64,000 nt of DNA from Spirochaetales bacterium (lineage in GTDB: Bacteria > Spirochaetota > Spirochaetia > SZUA-6 > RPPD01): NCBI GenBank assembly GCA_016929065.1, contig JAFGJO010000032.1:47176-111175 (forward strand), written 5' to 3'. The position numbers were made by a program, and so were the translations under genes. Each line of letters begins with the position of its first letter. Positions within the stretch are counted from its first letter, which is position 1. Positions 46,502-56,982 of this stretch are shown piece after piece. The notes below the pieces were generated by a model, which was not told where the DNA came from, ran no database searches, and worked only from the letters and a program-made list of their open reading frames with translations.

Positions 46502-48559
46502 ATGAATATACGCGAAGAAGCAGTAAAAACACTCCGCGGAAAAATAGAATTCCTTGAGGATATCAGGTTCCCCTCCCTGTTGAACACCTATGTTCTGTGT
46601 TCCCCGATTTATACGGGAACATTTGAAATTCTGGCAATTCCGCCTCTTCCTGACGGATATTACTGCATTACCGCAGCTGATATCCCGGGATCAAACACCC
46701 TCTCCTGCTTTGACGGGACCATGCCGGTTCTCGCGGCAGAGACGATCCATTACCAGGGTGAACCAATCTGCATCCTCATCGGCGAGAAGGAAGAGAAGCT
46801 GCTGGAACTGGCACAGCTGGTGGATATTGGGTACAATGAAGAATCGCCCCGGCTCTCGATTGAACATCCGGATAATGAGACGATTGCCGATTCTTTTTCT
46901 TTTTCCAGGGGAAATGTGCACCAGGTGTTCAAAAACAACAAATCAATACTGGAAGAAGAATACAGTGTCGGGTTTCAGGAATATGTTTTTCTGGAACCGC
47001 AGAGCAGTGTCGCCATCTACGGAGAAAAAAATCTTTCCGTGTATTGTCCTACAAAAAATGCCTTTCATATCCGCGACAATCTCGCTTCGCTTTTGGATAT
47101 CCCTGCCGTGAAGATTACCATTATCGTTCCTGATTCCGTGCAGGACCCCGGAGACAAGGAAGCACTCCCCATGATCATTTCATCGCTGGCAGGATTATGC
47201 GCCTTTGTCACCAAAAAGAACGTCAGAGTGACGCTGGACAATACCATAAAACGCTATCCGACAATCATCAAACATAAAACTGCGATCGGCCCGAACGGCG
47301 AACTTTTGGCCGCAAAAGTTTCCCTGGTCACCGACTGCGGCGCCTATCCCAGTATTTCCCCGCACCTTTTTCACCGGGCGATCTATACACTACTGGGGGC
47401 ATACGATTTTGAAACATATGAAATTCAAGCAGCAACTGTCCGGACCAACAAAGCGCCGTACACAAGGTTTCTCAACGGCGGGGCGGTCGAAGCATTTTTC
47501 GCGATTGAGCTGCACGTGACGCATGCAGCCCGGCTTGCCGGGGTAAATCCGGCAGAATTTAAGAAAAAACATCTGCAGACCGAATCAAAAACAAAAAAAC
47601 CGGGCAATACTGATACCGCTTCCGCCATCACCAGCTGCATTGACACAGTCATCACCCAATCCGATTTCAGCAGAAAGTACAGGGCCTATGAGGCACTCCG
47701 GGGGAGCATTCCGTTTCCCCATTTTCAGTATCCAATCCGGGGAATCGGATTCTCGACGGCTTTTTTCGGTTTTGATTTTATCGATGAATCACGCGCCGAC
47801 GAAAAGCACTCAATCAGGCTCACCTTTGAAAAAAATACTCTGACCATTTACTCCTCTGCAACAGAAATGGGCCAGGGATTAAAATATCTTTTTTCTTCCA
47901 TTGCAGCGAAAGAACTGAATCTAAAACCTGAGCAGATCTCCATCGCACCCGTCAACACTTCGGTTAATCCAAACTCCGGCCCCATCTACGAAACCCATGC
48001 AGTGACCGAAATCGGAAAATTAATCGAGGACGGCTGCCGCAAACTGAAAAAAAAAATGGGAAAATCAAGGAAACCGGTCACCATCATCCACACCGTCCGA
48101 AAAAAAAAGACTGTTTCTCCGCGGCAGCTGTTTGAAAAAGCTGATGCCGGGACGCTTTCATGGTGCGCCATGGTCATCGAGATAGAGATAGATCCGGCAA
48201 CACTCGTGGTGGAAATTCCGGGCATCTGGGTTGCACTGGAATCGGGAATTATTATAGACCGGGAAATTGCACAAATTCATATCGAGAAAGAAATCGCAAG
48301 CGCTCTGGAGATGCTCCATCATTCATCATTTCCCCACGGCCACAAATACAGAGTGTATAAAAAAATTCCGCCGATACATATTTCATTCAGTGAAAAACAT
48401 TACGCACAGGGCCCTGCCGGCGGCAAGGGAATCGGCGAACTCCCCTCGCTGCCCGTCGCTCCTGCATATATCGCCGCTGTCTCCCAGGCGATTAACCATG
48501 AGATCAATTTTTTCCCGTTCTCACCAACACACATCGAAGATATTGTGGAGTCAGAATGA
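46502..48559 (+). CDS. Xanthine dehydrogenase family, molybdopterin-binding subunit
   Basis: YQGEPICILIGEKEEK, EYVFLEPQSSVAIYG, SATEMGQGLKY, GPAGGKGIGELPSLPVAPAYIAAVSQAI. ORF opens at 46226, but the SD AGAGG supports the ATG at 46502. Confidence 0.88.
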   Translation: MNIREEAVKTLRGKIEFLEDIRFPSLLNTYVLCSPIYTGTFEILAIPPLPDGYYCITAADIPGSNTLSCFDGTMPVLAAETIHYQGEPICILIGEKEEKLLELAQLVDIGYNEESPRLSIEHPDNETIADSFSFSRGNVHQVFKNNKSILEEEYSVGFQEYVFLEPQSSVAIYGEKNLSVYCPTKNAFHIRDNLASLLDIPAVKITIIVPDSVQDPGDKEALPMIISSLAGLCAFVTKKNVRVTLDNTIKRYPTIIKHKTAIGPNGELLAAKVSLVTDCGAYPSISPHLFHRAIYTLLGAYDFETYEIQAATVRTNKAPYTRFLNGGAVEAFFAIELHVTHAARLAGVNPAEFKKKHLQTESKTKKPGNTDTASAITSCIDTVITQSDFSRKYRAYEALRGSIPFPHFQYPIRGIGFSTAFFGFDFIDESRADEKHSIRLTFEKNTLTIYSSATEMGQGLKYLFSSIAAKELNLKPEQISIAPVNTSVNPNSGPIYETHAVTEIGKLIEDGCRKLKKKMGKSRKPVTIIHTVRKKKTVSPRQLFEKADAGTLSWCAMVIEIEIDPATLVVEIPGIWVALESGIIIDREIAQIHIEKEIASALEMLHHSSFPHGHKYRVYKKIPPIHISFSEKHYAQGPAGGKGIGELPSLPVAPAYIAAVSQAINHEINFFPFSPTHIEDIVESE

Positions 48560-49041
48560 ATATTACGTTTACATTGAACCAGGAAAAAACCGACATCACC
48601 TGTCATCCCCTCACACCACTTCTGGAAATTATCCGCGGAACGCATGCGCTCAAAGGGACACATACCGGGTGCCTTACCGGTGAATGCAACAGCTGTCTGG
48701 TCCTGGTAAATGATACGCTGCTCAATGCGTGTCTGTTTCCGGCATTCCGGCTTAAGGACGCCAGGGTGGTCACAATTGAAGGATTTGTGAAAACAAGGGA
48801 ATACACAGATATTGAAAAAGCTTTCCTGGCGAAAAACATCATTCAATGCGGATTCTGCGCACCCTCCCTTGTACTCACTGCACATGCAATATTGACAATG
48901 AAAACAACCCCGCTTCGCGGTGAAATAGAAGAATTTCTCGCAGGCAATCTCTGTCTGTTTTCCGGATGGCATCAGGTTGTTGACGCCATCATGCTCGCAG
49001 CGCAATACCGGAGGAATAAACGTGAAATTAAAAGAAGATAA
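48556..49041 (+). CDS. Xanthine dehydrogenase family, 2Fe-2S subunit
   Basis: GCLTGECNSCLVLVNDTLLNACL and IIQCGFCAPSLVLTAHAIL cluster ligands. Confidence 0.92.
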   Translation: MNITFTLNQEKTDITCHPLTPLLEIIRGTHALKGTHTGCLTGECNSCLVLVNDTLLNACLFPAFRLKDARVVTIEGFVKTREYTDIEKAFLAKNIIQCGFCAPSLVLTAHAILTMKTTPLRGEIEEFLAGNLCLFSGWHQVVDAIMLAAQYRRNKREIKRR

Positions 49042-49900
49042 CATCCGCATCCTTTCCCCCGGATCGCTCCGTGACCTGCTCTCCCTGCTCAAGGAGTATC
49101 CGAACGCGATGATGTTCGCAGGGGGAACACATATCATGCAGCAGCTGCACACCAATGAACCGGAATCAATTCCCGATACTGTTTTTTCCCTTACACAGAT
49201 CGATGAGCTTACCCGGATCCGCCGGAAAGAACACACCATCGAAATCGGGGCATGTGTGCCCATATCCCGAATACTGTCCCTGGGACCCAACATCGTCCCG
49301 CGAATTCTGATTGATGCGATGAAACAGATTTCGAGCCCCTCAATCAGAAATTCCGCCACCATTGGAGGAAATCTTTGCCTGGGGTCGCCGTTTTCTGATT
49401 TGATCGTGCCATTAACAATTCTTGATGCCCGCATCGAAGTGCGAAGCCCGTTGATCCATACCTGGATGCCCATCGCACGGTTTATCCGGACTCCCTGGAA
49501 AAACAATCTGCTGTCAGGCGAAGTGTGCACTGCAGTGAGCATTCCAATCACCCCGGCACAAATTCAAACATACCGCAGCCTTGAGGTAATCACCGCCCCG
49601 ACATTGTCGGTTGCCAAATTCGCAGGCCTTGCACACATTTACCGGGGAACAGTGACTGATTTCAGAATGATTATCGGCGGCCTGGACCCCCTGTTCCATC
49701 GGAACCGGGAAATTGAATCCACCGGAGTTGGCAGAAAGGTTCCCTTTTCGCCAAAGTTTATCCAGCAGTTCTGTGACAGCGTCAAAACATTTGTTGATGC
49801 CTGCGACCCGGGTTTTCTGCCGGACAAATACCACCGAAAAACCAGCATCAGGTTATGCAGGCAGTTTATCGAACGGGTGAGTTCGCACCGCGGAGTATAG
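49022..49900 (+). CDS. Xanthine dehydrogenase family, FAD-binding subunit
   Basis: MMFAGGTHIMQQL, IRNSATIGGNLCLGSPFSDLIVPL; GTG start overlaps the 2Fe-2S gene. Confidence 0.92.
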   Translation: MKLKEDNIRILSPGSLRDLLSLLKEYPNAMMFAGGTHIMQQLHTNEPESIPDTVFSLTQIDELTRIRRKEHTIEIGACVPISRILSLGPNIVPRILIDAMKQISSPSIRNSATIGGNLCLGSPFSDLIVPLTILDARIEVRSPLIHTWMPIARFIRTPWKNNLLSGEVCTAVSIPITPAQIQTYRSLEVITAPTLSVAKFAGLAHIYRGTVTDFRMIIGGLDPLFHRNREIESTGVGRKVPFSPKFIQQFCDSVKTFVDACDPGFLPDKYHRKTSIRLCRQFIERVSSHRGV

Positions 49901-49994
49901 AAAAAGAAGAATGAACCACAAATTCCACGAATGGACACAACAAAAAAAGTTTTTCCTGCCTTATCATAAATTTACAATCCTGTAAATCATTTCG

Positions 49995-50032
49995 ATCCTG
50001 TCCAATTTTTATTCCAAAAAAACAGACAGGAT
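49995..50032. repeat. Intergenic inverted repeat ATCCTGTC...GACAGGAT
   Basis: Arms at 49995-50002 and 50025-50032, between convergent genes. Confidence 0.6.
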
Positions 50033-50066
50033 TTCCCGGATCAACAGAAATAATGAATATTTATTA

Positions 50067-52085
50067 TCAGCTGCCGATCGGCTGAATATTCATGATTGCG
50101 GGAATCGTGCGGATACTCTTCATCACTTTGGCGAAATCTTCCTTATTGTCGATCTCTACAGAAAAAGAACCGCTCAATGTATCATTTCCGTTTTCTTCCA
50201 GACGCCCCTCGATCAAATGACCATGATATTTTTTGAGTGCCCCTTCTATTTCAGAAAACAGGGCGCTGCTCATCCTTGCGGTTACCTTAAAACGTTTTGT
50301 CGCCCGGGGCGAGACGGTTTCCCATTCAACATCGATAATCCTTTCCTGAAAGTCCTTGATATGAAACTGGTTTTTGCAATCAGCGCGGTGCACAATAATT
50401 CCTCTGCCCCGCGAGACATAGCCCAGAATCGCATCACCGGTCATCGGCTTGCAGCATTGCGCAAAACGGATCATCAGATTCCGTTCATTGCCGCTTTTAA
50501 TGCCCACACGGGTTTTGTCAAAAAACTCACGCTCGACATCATTCTTTGCTTCCTCTTTCCTGGGCGGTGTATCGGGTGCTTTTTCATGGATGTGCACTGC
50601 TGGTTTTTTCTTTGCAACAATATTCCGGTCTATATACAGGTTTGCATCATGCTGATTCAGCCAATGCCGTATTTTCGACCTGGCGCGCGTTGTCTTTGCA
50701 TAGCGCAGCCAGTTCACATGAGGCATTGTATTCTGCGAGGTAATAATCTCAATAACCTGAGTGTTTTTTAATTCCCGGTTCAGCGGAATAATACTTCCGT
50801 CCGCCTTTGCGGCAAAACAGTGGCTCCCCACCTCGGTATGGATGTGGAATGCAAAATCAATGGCAGTTGATCCTTTCGGCAGCTCCACCACTTCTCCTCC
50901 CGGAGTGAATACATAGATGGAGTCCCGCAAAAGTTCCTGCTTGATCTTGTCGAGAAACTCCCGCGAGGCTATTTTTGCGTCAACGAGCGATTTCAGCTGG
51001 GTGATCAGAGGAATATCTTCCGGGCGGACAATCTCTTTGGAAAATCCACGCTTGTACAGCCAGTGGGCGGCAATGCCGTTCTCGGCAGTCTGGTGCATTT
51101 CAAAGGTGCGTATTTGTATTTCGATCAGTCGTCCGGAAAATCCCATCACCGTGGTATGCAGGCTCTGGTACCGGTTTGATTTTGCCATTGCGATGTAATC
51201 CTTGAACCGGCCCTCGATTGGTTTCCATATTTTGTGGACGAGTCCAAGCAGTTCATAACATTCGCCCGGTGTATTGCATAAAATCCGGATTCCAAAAAGA
51301 TCATAAATATCATTCACCGATTTTCCGGTCCGCTTCATTTTCTGGTAAATCGAATAAAAATGTTTGGCCCTCGACTCCACCTTTATATCAAGCTTTATGC
51401 TTCTGCTTTCTTCGAGTACCGCATTTTCCACCTGCGCAAGATACCCGGCACGTTCAACTCTTTTCCCGGCGACCCATTTCCGGATCTGATCGTAAACATC
51501 AGGCTGCAGATGTTTGAGGGCAAGGTCTTCGAGTTCATTTTTCAGCCAGGAGATTCCCAGCCTGCCGGCCAGCGGAGCGTAAATATCAAGGCACTCCTGC
51601 GCAAACCGCCGCTGCCGGTCCTCTGGAAGAAAATGAAGCGTCCGCATGTTGTGCAGCTTGTCCGCGAGTTTGATCAGCATCACCCGGACATCCTTGATCA
51701 TGGCAAAGAGCATTTTCCGTACGGTCTCGGCTTCAAGTACTGTTTTGCTTTTTGCCCTGATCGTCGATATCTTTGTCACGCCGTTTACCAGCGCCTCTAT
51801 CTCGCGGCCGAAACGTTTGCGCAGTTCTGTCCTGGTGATCACTGTGTCTTCAAGCACATCATGCAGCACCGCCGCCGCAATTGCCTCTGCATCAAGATGA
51901 AGATCGATGAGCATGGCGGCAACTTCAAGCGGATGCATGATATAGGGTTCACCGCTTTCCCGTTTTTGTGTATTGTGGAGTCCCGCTGCCCAGTCCACAG
52001 CCTGGTGAATAATTTTCTTTTCCTCATCGGAATAGGGAATGAGCCGTTCTTTGAATCGCCGGACTATTTCTTCCTGTGTCTTCAT
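50067..52085 (-). CDS. rel: Bifunctional (p)ppGpp synthetase/hydrolase (RelA/SpoT family)
   Basis: HD domain HPLEVAAMLIDLHLDAEAIAAAVLHDVLEDT, synthetase DLFGIRILCNT...GRFKDYIAMAKSNRYQSLHTTV, TGS VFTPGGEVVELPKGSTAIDFAFHIHTEVG, C-terminal ACT-like region. Confidence 0.95.
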   Translation of the reverse strand: MKTQEEIVRRFKERLIPYSDEEKKIIHQAVDWAAGLHNTQKRESGEPYIMHPLEVAAMLIDLHLDAEAIAAAVLHDVLEDTVITRTELRKRFGREIEALVNGVTKISTIRAKSKTVLEAETVRKMLFAMIKDVRVMLIKLADKLHNMRTLHFLPEDRQRRFAQECLDIYAPLAGRLGISWLKNELEDLALKHLQPDVYDQIRKWVAGKRVERAGYLAQVENAVLEESRSIKLDIKVESRAKHFYSIYQKMKRTGKSVNDIYDLFGIRILCNTPGECYELLGLVHKIWKPIEGRFKDYIAMAKSNRYQSLHTTVMGFSGRLIEIQIRTFEMHQTAENGIAAHWLYKRGFSKEIVRPEDIPLITQLKSLVDAKIASREFLDKIKQELLRDSIYVFTPGGEVVELPKGSTAIDFAFHIHTEVGSHCFAAKADGSIIPLNRELKNTQVIEIITSQNTMPHVNWLRYAKTTRARSKIRHWLNQHDANLYIDRNIVAKKKPAVHIHEKAPDTPPRKEEAKNDVEREFFDKTRVGIKSGNERNLMIRFAQCCKPMTGDAILGYVSRGRGIIVHRADCKNQFHIKDFQERIIDVEWETVSPRATKRFKVTARMSSALFSEIEGALKKYHGHLIEGRLEENGNDTLSGSFSVEIDNKEDFAKVMKSIRTIPAIMNIQPIGS

Positions 52086-52927
52086 TTATCCTGCCAAATG
52101 CCCCTGATTACACGTTCCCTGCCCCCCAGATCACTAAAGAGCTCAATATCAATATACTTCTCTTTTTCCATTATGTCTTTCAGTTTTCCCATCTGGGGCC
52201 CGGCTGCCTCGCAGAAGAGAGCGCCGTTATGGTTAAGATACTGCGGCGCCTGTTTGATTATTCGGCAAAGAAAGTCTGTGCCGTCCGGCCCGCCATCAAG
52301 AGCAAGTACAGGTTCCGGCCATCCCCTGTTTATCATCTCTTCGACCTCGAAAGTGGTGACGTATGGGGGATTGGCCACAATACAGTCATATTTGCCCTGG
52401 ATATTTGAGAACAGATCGGTGCAGACAAACGGGAGCGGTTTTCCAAGAATCGCTTCAGCGTTACGCAGAAATACCTCTCCCGCATCGCTGCTGATATCTG
52501 CACCGGTGATGTGCACTGCCGGCAGCAGTTCTGCAAGCGTGATGGCAATACACCCGCTGCCGGTACACAAATCCAGAACCTGCCCGGTCCCCCCTCGCTG
52601 TAAGATAAACTCTTTAACCGCATCGACGATTATCTCGGTATCGGGCCGGGGCACAAGCACCCTGCTGTCCACATAAAATTCGTTATTGTAAAAATCCTTT
52701 TTTCGGCGCAGATAGGAAACAGGAATGCCGGTACACCGCTGTTCAATCAGCTGCATTACTTCGATATACAAAGCCGGATCAATTTCGTCGGGATAGGAAA
52801 CATACACCTGCTCTTTTGAACATTGCATCACCTGCGAAGCCAGAAGCAGCGCATCCAGATGCGGAAGTTCAACCTGTGCCTTTTGCAGCCGCTGTGTTGA
52901 TTCATGCAGCATCTCGCGGACAGTCAT
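52082..52927 (-). CDS. prmC: Peptide chain release factor N5-glutamine methyltransferase
   Basis: VLDLCTGSGCIAITLAEL and NPPY motif (IVANPPYVTTFEVEEM); adjacent to prfA. Confidence 0.94.
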   Translation of the reverse strand: MTVREMLHESTQRLQKAQVELPHLDALLLASQVMQCSKEQVYVSYPDEIDPALYIEVMQLIEQRCTGIPVSYLRRKKDFYNNEFYVDSRVLVPRPDTEIIVDAVKEFILQRGGTGQVLDLCTGSGCIAITLAELLPAVHITGADISSDAGEVFLRNAEAILGKPLPFVCTDLFSNIQGKYDCIVANPPYVTTFEVEEMINRGWPEPVLALDGGPDGTDFLCRIIKQAPQYLNHNGALFCEAAGPQMGKLKDIMEKEKYIDIELFSDLGGRERVIRGIWQDK

Positions 52928-53998
52928 CTATACATCCGCTCCGAGCACCATTTCACGGGCAGACATTTTCAGCGCCTCAACCACTTCATCGATTTCACCT
53001 TCCAGAGCGAGTTCCAGCTTGTATAATGTCAGATTGATGCGATGATCGGTAATTCTGTTCTGCGGATAATTATAAGTGCGGATCCGCTCCGAACGGTCGC
53101 CTGTTCCTATCTGGCTTCGCCGTGCATCCCGGCGTTCATTCTGTTTCTTTTCCTCTTCCATTTCATAGAGCCGTGACCGGAGGACACGAAGCGCCTTTGC
53201 CTTGTTTTTATGCTGCGATTTTTCATCCTGGCAGATGACCACCAGGCCTGAAGGTGTGTGGGTGATCCTCACGGCGGAGTCAGTGGTGTTGACACTCTGC
53301 CCGCCGGGGCCGCCGGAGCGAAATACATCGATCCGCAGGTCTTCCTGTTTGATATCGATATCCGTCTCCTCAGCCTCGGGCAGCACGGCTACGGTCACCG
53401 CGGAGGTGTGGATACGGCCTCCCGATTCGGTTGCCGGAACCCGCTGAACACGGTGAACCCCGCTCTCCCAGCGCAAATCCGCAAAAACGCTTTTCCCCTG
53501 CACCGAAAAGATAATCTCCTTTAATCCGCCAATTCCGGTTTCATGGGATGAGATTATTTCCGTTTTCCAGCCCTTGCGGTCGCTGTATTTCTGATACATC
53601 CGGAACAGATCCGCGGCAAAAAGTGCTGCTTCCTCGCCGCCCGTCCCGGCCCTGATTTCCATGATGGTATTTTTGGCGTCAAGGGGGTCTTTGGGAATGA
53701 GTAAAACCTTGATGGATTCGAGCAGAGCCGATTTTTCCACGAGAATCGCTTCAAGTTCTTCCTCTGCAAGTTCCCGCATTTCCTCATCGGCTTCCCCGAT
53801 CAGTTTTCTTGTATTATCCTCGTTTTCCTCTACTGCAAGCAGTTTTTGATATGCGGAAACTGCCCCCCCGAGCTCGGAATACTCCTGCATGACTTCCCTG
53901 TATTTTGTCTTGTCCTTGACGGTTTGCGGGTCAGCAATGACCTCCTCAAGATCCTTGTACCGCCTGAATATTTTTTCAAGTTTCCTTTTAATTTCCAT
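52928..53998 (-). CDS. prfA: Peptide chain release factor 1
   Basis: GGQ motif [28 protein letters not shown] tripeptide in [23 protein letters not shown]. Confidence 0.96.
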   Translation of the reverse strand: MEIKRKLEKIFRRYKDLEEVIADPQTVKDKTKYREVMQEYSELGGAVSAYQKLLAVEENEDNTRKLIGEADEEMRELAEEELEAILVEKSALLESIKVLLIPKDPLDAKNTIMEIRAGTGGEEAALFAADLFRMYQKYSDRKGWKTEIISSHETGIGGLKEIIFSVQGKSVFADLRWESGVHRVQRVPATESGGRIHTSAVTVAVLPEAEETDIDIKQEDLRIDVFRSGGPGGQSVNTTDSAVRITHTPSGLVVICQDEKSQHKNKAKALRVLRSRLYEMEEEKKQNERRDARRSQIGTGDRSERIRTYNYPQNRITDHRINLTLYKLELALEGEIDEVVEALKMSAREMVLGADV

Positions 53999-54273
53999 TA
54001 TAATGCTCCTTGCATGGCAATAGTCAATGTTTCTGTGTTTTATGGCCTGTATATCAATGTATTGTAATTGTTACAAATGATCCCGCTAATAATGGGAAAA
54101 AGAAAAGAGAAAAAAAGCTTCGACCGATTTCCTTAAAATGGTATCCATATATATAAAATACCAAAAACAGACGGTTCGCGCAACATGATTCGGCAAAGAA
54201 ACCGGCATGCTGCGTCCAGCCGGATCAACCTTCCTGCAGAACATGCAAAACCGTAATTTTTAATAAACTTCAA

Positions 54274-54302
54274 TTGACAGGAGGAATATTTTAAAATACC
54301 AT
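54274..54302 (+). promoter_or_regulatory. Sigma70-like promoter abutting an ATG (candidate leaderless)
   Basis: TTGACA - 17 nt - TACCAT, then 6 nt (TTAAAC) to ATG at 54309. Confidence 0.5.
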
Positions 54303-54308
54303 TTAAAC

Positions 54309-55898
54309 ATGGAATTCAATGATGAATCGGAGCAGCTGGAAGCAGAACCGCTGGAAATCCCGAAAAAACAGGTGGAAAAGAAACTCTCATTTTTCCAACG
54401 CATATTTGGATTTATTTTTAATGCCACAGATGCCGAGCATGAACGCAAACGGCTGCTAAGGGAGATTTCAAAGCTTCTCAAGCGTCAAAAATACAAGTTT
54501 TTTCGTATCCGCACCGAGGTGATGGAACCGGCCTTCGCCAGGTATTTTTTTGAATTCTATAAACTCCTGGGCCCTGCTCAATCCCTGGTAAAGCATGCTG
54601 ATTATTCCGGAGCATTACGGCAGATCATCATTGAAGAATCCCTTCCAAAAGACATTCTGGAAATCCGCGAACGTCTTACCGAAGCGTCAATACGGGCTCG
54701 CGCCGAAAAAATTCCCGTCAGGGAACTGTCGACCCAGATAAAAGACGAGCTCATCGGGTTTATGTCGGCATTCGATATCGACAAGGTGCGCATAATCAAT
54801 CATACATATTCGCTTTTGACATCATTCGTGGATCTTATCCATTTTGATTATTTTTTCCTCCTGAAAAAATTCGACGCCGGCATGCCCGAAGGGAATTTCT
54901 TCTATACACCTCATTTCGATGCCACGAACGGGGAATACATCACCGATGAGATGAAGGACTTTCTGGAAATTATTGCATTGATTGAAGAGACCGAAGACTG
55001 GAATAAAATCCTCGACATTCTCAAGGAATACCGGGGAGTCGATGTTGTCCCCCGTGCGGGCTGGAAAAAAGTATTGGGCAGAATCCGTGAACTCCGCCGT
55101 TCCCGCATCCTGCTTCATATTGTCCAGTATCTCGAGAAAGACCCGTATTACAAGATCAAGGCAATGCCAAAAAGCGAGAAAATCGTAGAATCCTACCTTT
55201 CAAAACTCAAGACGCAAACCGAACTGACGATTCAAAAGATCATTAAAGAAAAACACATGTCAAAGGTTGATGAGCTGACAAACCTTGTGTTCGGGACCTC
55301 ATCCATTTCCCGGCTGAAAAATTATACCGAGAAATCGAATGCCCAGTTTTCAAAACGGATGCTGGGCGGATATATTTTTGTCCAGCCGCTCAATTACCTC
55401 AAAGCGTTTCTCCTGGATTATCTGAAAAAGGATATCCGAGAGACGATTGACCTTTTTCTGATCAAGGGCAAATGGACCTCAAACATCATCTCCCAGCAGA
55501 TATCCGACGCGTTCCATGAACTGATCCAGATATCGGACCGGATTACAGAATTTGACAATTCGGTGTCAGAAGAGACCCAGACCGGCGCCAAGTTCCGCTC
55601 CTACCTTCACAAGGCAGACAAAGACAAAACCGCGCAAAAGGTACTTCGGCAAATGCTCAAGGAAGTCAATGACATGGCGCGCGGACTCATTCACGAAGCG
55701 GGACAGCACCTCATTACCATCGGGAAAAACCTGAAGTTGATTATCGACGATTACAGCCGTGCCCCGCACGAGCTGATCATCAACTGGAAAGAAATTGAAG
55801 CTTCCACCGACAAAAACCTTCAGGAATTTATGGTGGGAGTGTATAAAAAACTCTATTATATAGTAAAACTTCTGCAAGTGTATGCCAAAGAAGGATAA
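54309..55898 (+). CDS. Hypothetical helical protein, 529 aa (possibly a spirochaete DUF5312-type protein)
   Basis: Long uninterrupted ORF; highly charged, helical; no catalytic motif recognised. Confidence 0.75.
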   Translation: MEFNDESEQLEAEPLEIPKKQVEKKLSFFQRIFGFIFNATDAEHERKRLLREISKLLKRQKYKFFRIRTEVMEPAFARYFFEFYKLLGPAQSLVKHADYSGALRQIIIEESLPKDILEIRERLTEASIRARAEKIPVRELSTQIKDELIGFMSAFDIDKVRIINHTYSLLTSFVDLIHFDYFFLLKKFDAGMPEGNFFYTPHFDATNGEYITDEMKDFLEIIALIEETEDWNKILDILKEYRGVDVVPRAGWKKVLGRIRELRRSRILLHIVQYLEKDPYYKIKAMPKSEKIVESYLSKLKTQTELTIQKIIKEKHMSKVDELTNLVFGTSSISRLKNYTEKSNAQFSKRMLGGYIFVQPLNYLKAFLLDYLKKDIRETIDLFLIKGKWTSNIISQQISDAFHELIQISDRITEFDNSVSEETQTGAKFRSYLHKADKDKTAQKVLRQMLKEVNDMARGLIHEAGQHLITIGKNLKLIIDDYSRAPHELIINWKEIEASTDKNLQEFMVGVYKKLYYIVKLLQVYAKEG

Positions 55899-56982
55899 CA
55901 TGTTTAAACGCAATGTATTTTTCAGGAAACTCGAAAGTCAAAGTTCAGAGAAAGACCGGTCTCAGGCAATGGCAGATCTGCTTGCCTCCCAGGAAGAATG
56001 CAATATTTTCCAGAAACCGGAAAAAGTCGCGGTCAAGATTCATGTCGGAGAAAAAAACAACGATACCCACGTCGGCCCGGACACAGTGCGAAAAGCTGTC
56101 CAGTGGATTCGGGATATGGGCGCCCGGCCTTTTTTAACCGAGACCGCAACCCTGTACAAAGGATGCCGCTATGACGGCATTTCCCATCTTGAACACGCCT
56201 TTAACCACGGGTTTACCCAGGGGAAAACCATGGCCCCATTTATCATGGCGGACGGGCTTCTGGGCAATACAGAAATAGAGGTTGCCATTCCGGGCGAACT
56301 GCAGAAATCGGTGCATATTGCGCGGGAAGCAGTTCTTGCAGACGGGCTGGTCGTTATCTCCCACGCAACCGGGCATATGCAGGCGGGAATCGGCGCATGC
56401 ATAAAAAATATCGGGATGGGACTTGCATCGCGGATCGGAAAGCTGCGTCAGCATTCCTCCATTAAACCGTTTGTCAAACCGGAAGTCTGCACCTTGTGCA
56501 GGGCATGCATCCGCTGGTGCCCGGAAACCGCGATCGTTGAACAAGACGGCAAAGCTTTTATTATAGAAGAAAAATGCACCGGCTGCGGGGAATGTCTGGC
56601 GGTCTGCAACTACGGCGCGGTTGCTTATAACTGGGGTGTGGGATCAGAGGAGCTTCAGAAACAGATGGCAGAACACGCACTGGGCGCGGTAATCGGCAAA
56701 AAAAACAAATGTGTCTATATCAATGTACTTGCCAGCATGACGAAAGACTGCGACTGCCTGCATGTCAAACAGACACCGGTCATTGATGATATCGGTATTC
56801 TGCTTTCTGCAGACCCTGTGGCAATCGACCAGGCGACTTTTGATTTAACCGCGGAAAAATCGGGCAGCCATCTCGGGAAAAAAGGCTACCCGGAGCTTGA
56901 CCCGTTTATCCAGCTTGACCATGCACAGAAAATCGGCCTCGGCAGCAGAGAATATAATTTAATTATGATTAATCATTCCTGA
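55882..56982 (+). CDS. DUF362 domain protein with two 4Fe-4S clusters
   Basis: VKIHVGEKNNDTHVGPDTVRKAVQWIRDMGARPFLTET; CTLCRACIRWCPETAI and CTGCGECLAVCNYGAV. Confidence 0.92.
   Translation: MPKKDNMFKRNVFFRKLESQSSEKDRSQAMADLLASQEECNIFQKPEKVAVKIHVGEKNNDTHVGPDTVRKAVQWIRDMGARPFLTETATLYKGCRYDGISHLEHAFNHGFTQGKTMAPFIMADGLLGNTEIEVAIPGELQKSVHIAREAVLADGLVVISHATGHMQAGIGACIKNIGMGLASRIGKLRQHSSIKPFVKPEVCTLCRACIRWCPETAIVEQDGKAFIIEEKCTGCGECLAVCNYGAVAYNWGVGSEELQKQMAEHALGAVIGKKNKCVYINVLASMTKDCDCLHVKQTPVIDDIGILLSADPVAIDQATFDLTAEKSGSHLGKKGYPELDPFIQLDHAQKIGLGSREYNLIMINHS

Noticed and set aside
48400-49551. 383-aa minus-strand ORF
   Set aside because: Antisense to the xanthine-dehydrogenase-family genes, which have clear cofactor motifs; no recognisable domain.
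51360-52676. 438-aa plus-strand ORF
   Set aside because: Antisense to well-supported rel and prmC; low-complexity Ser/Pro/Phe composition typical of a shadow ORF.
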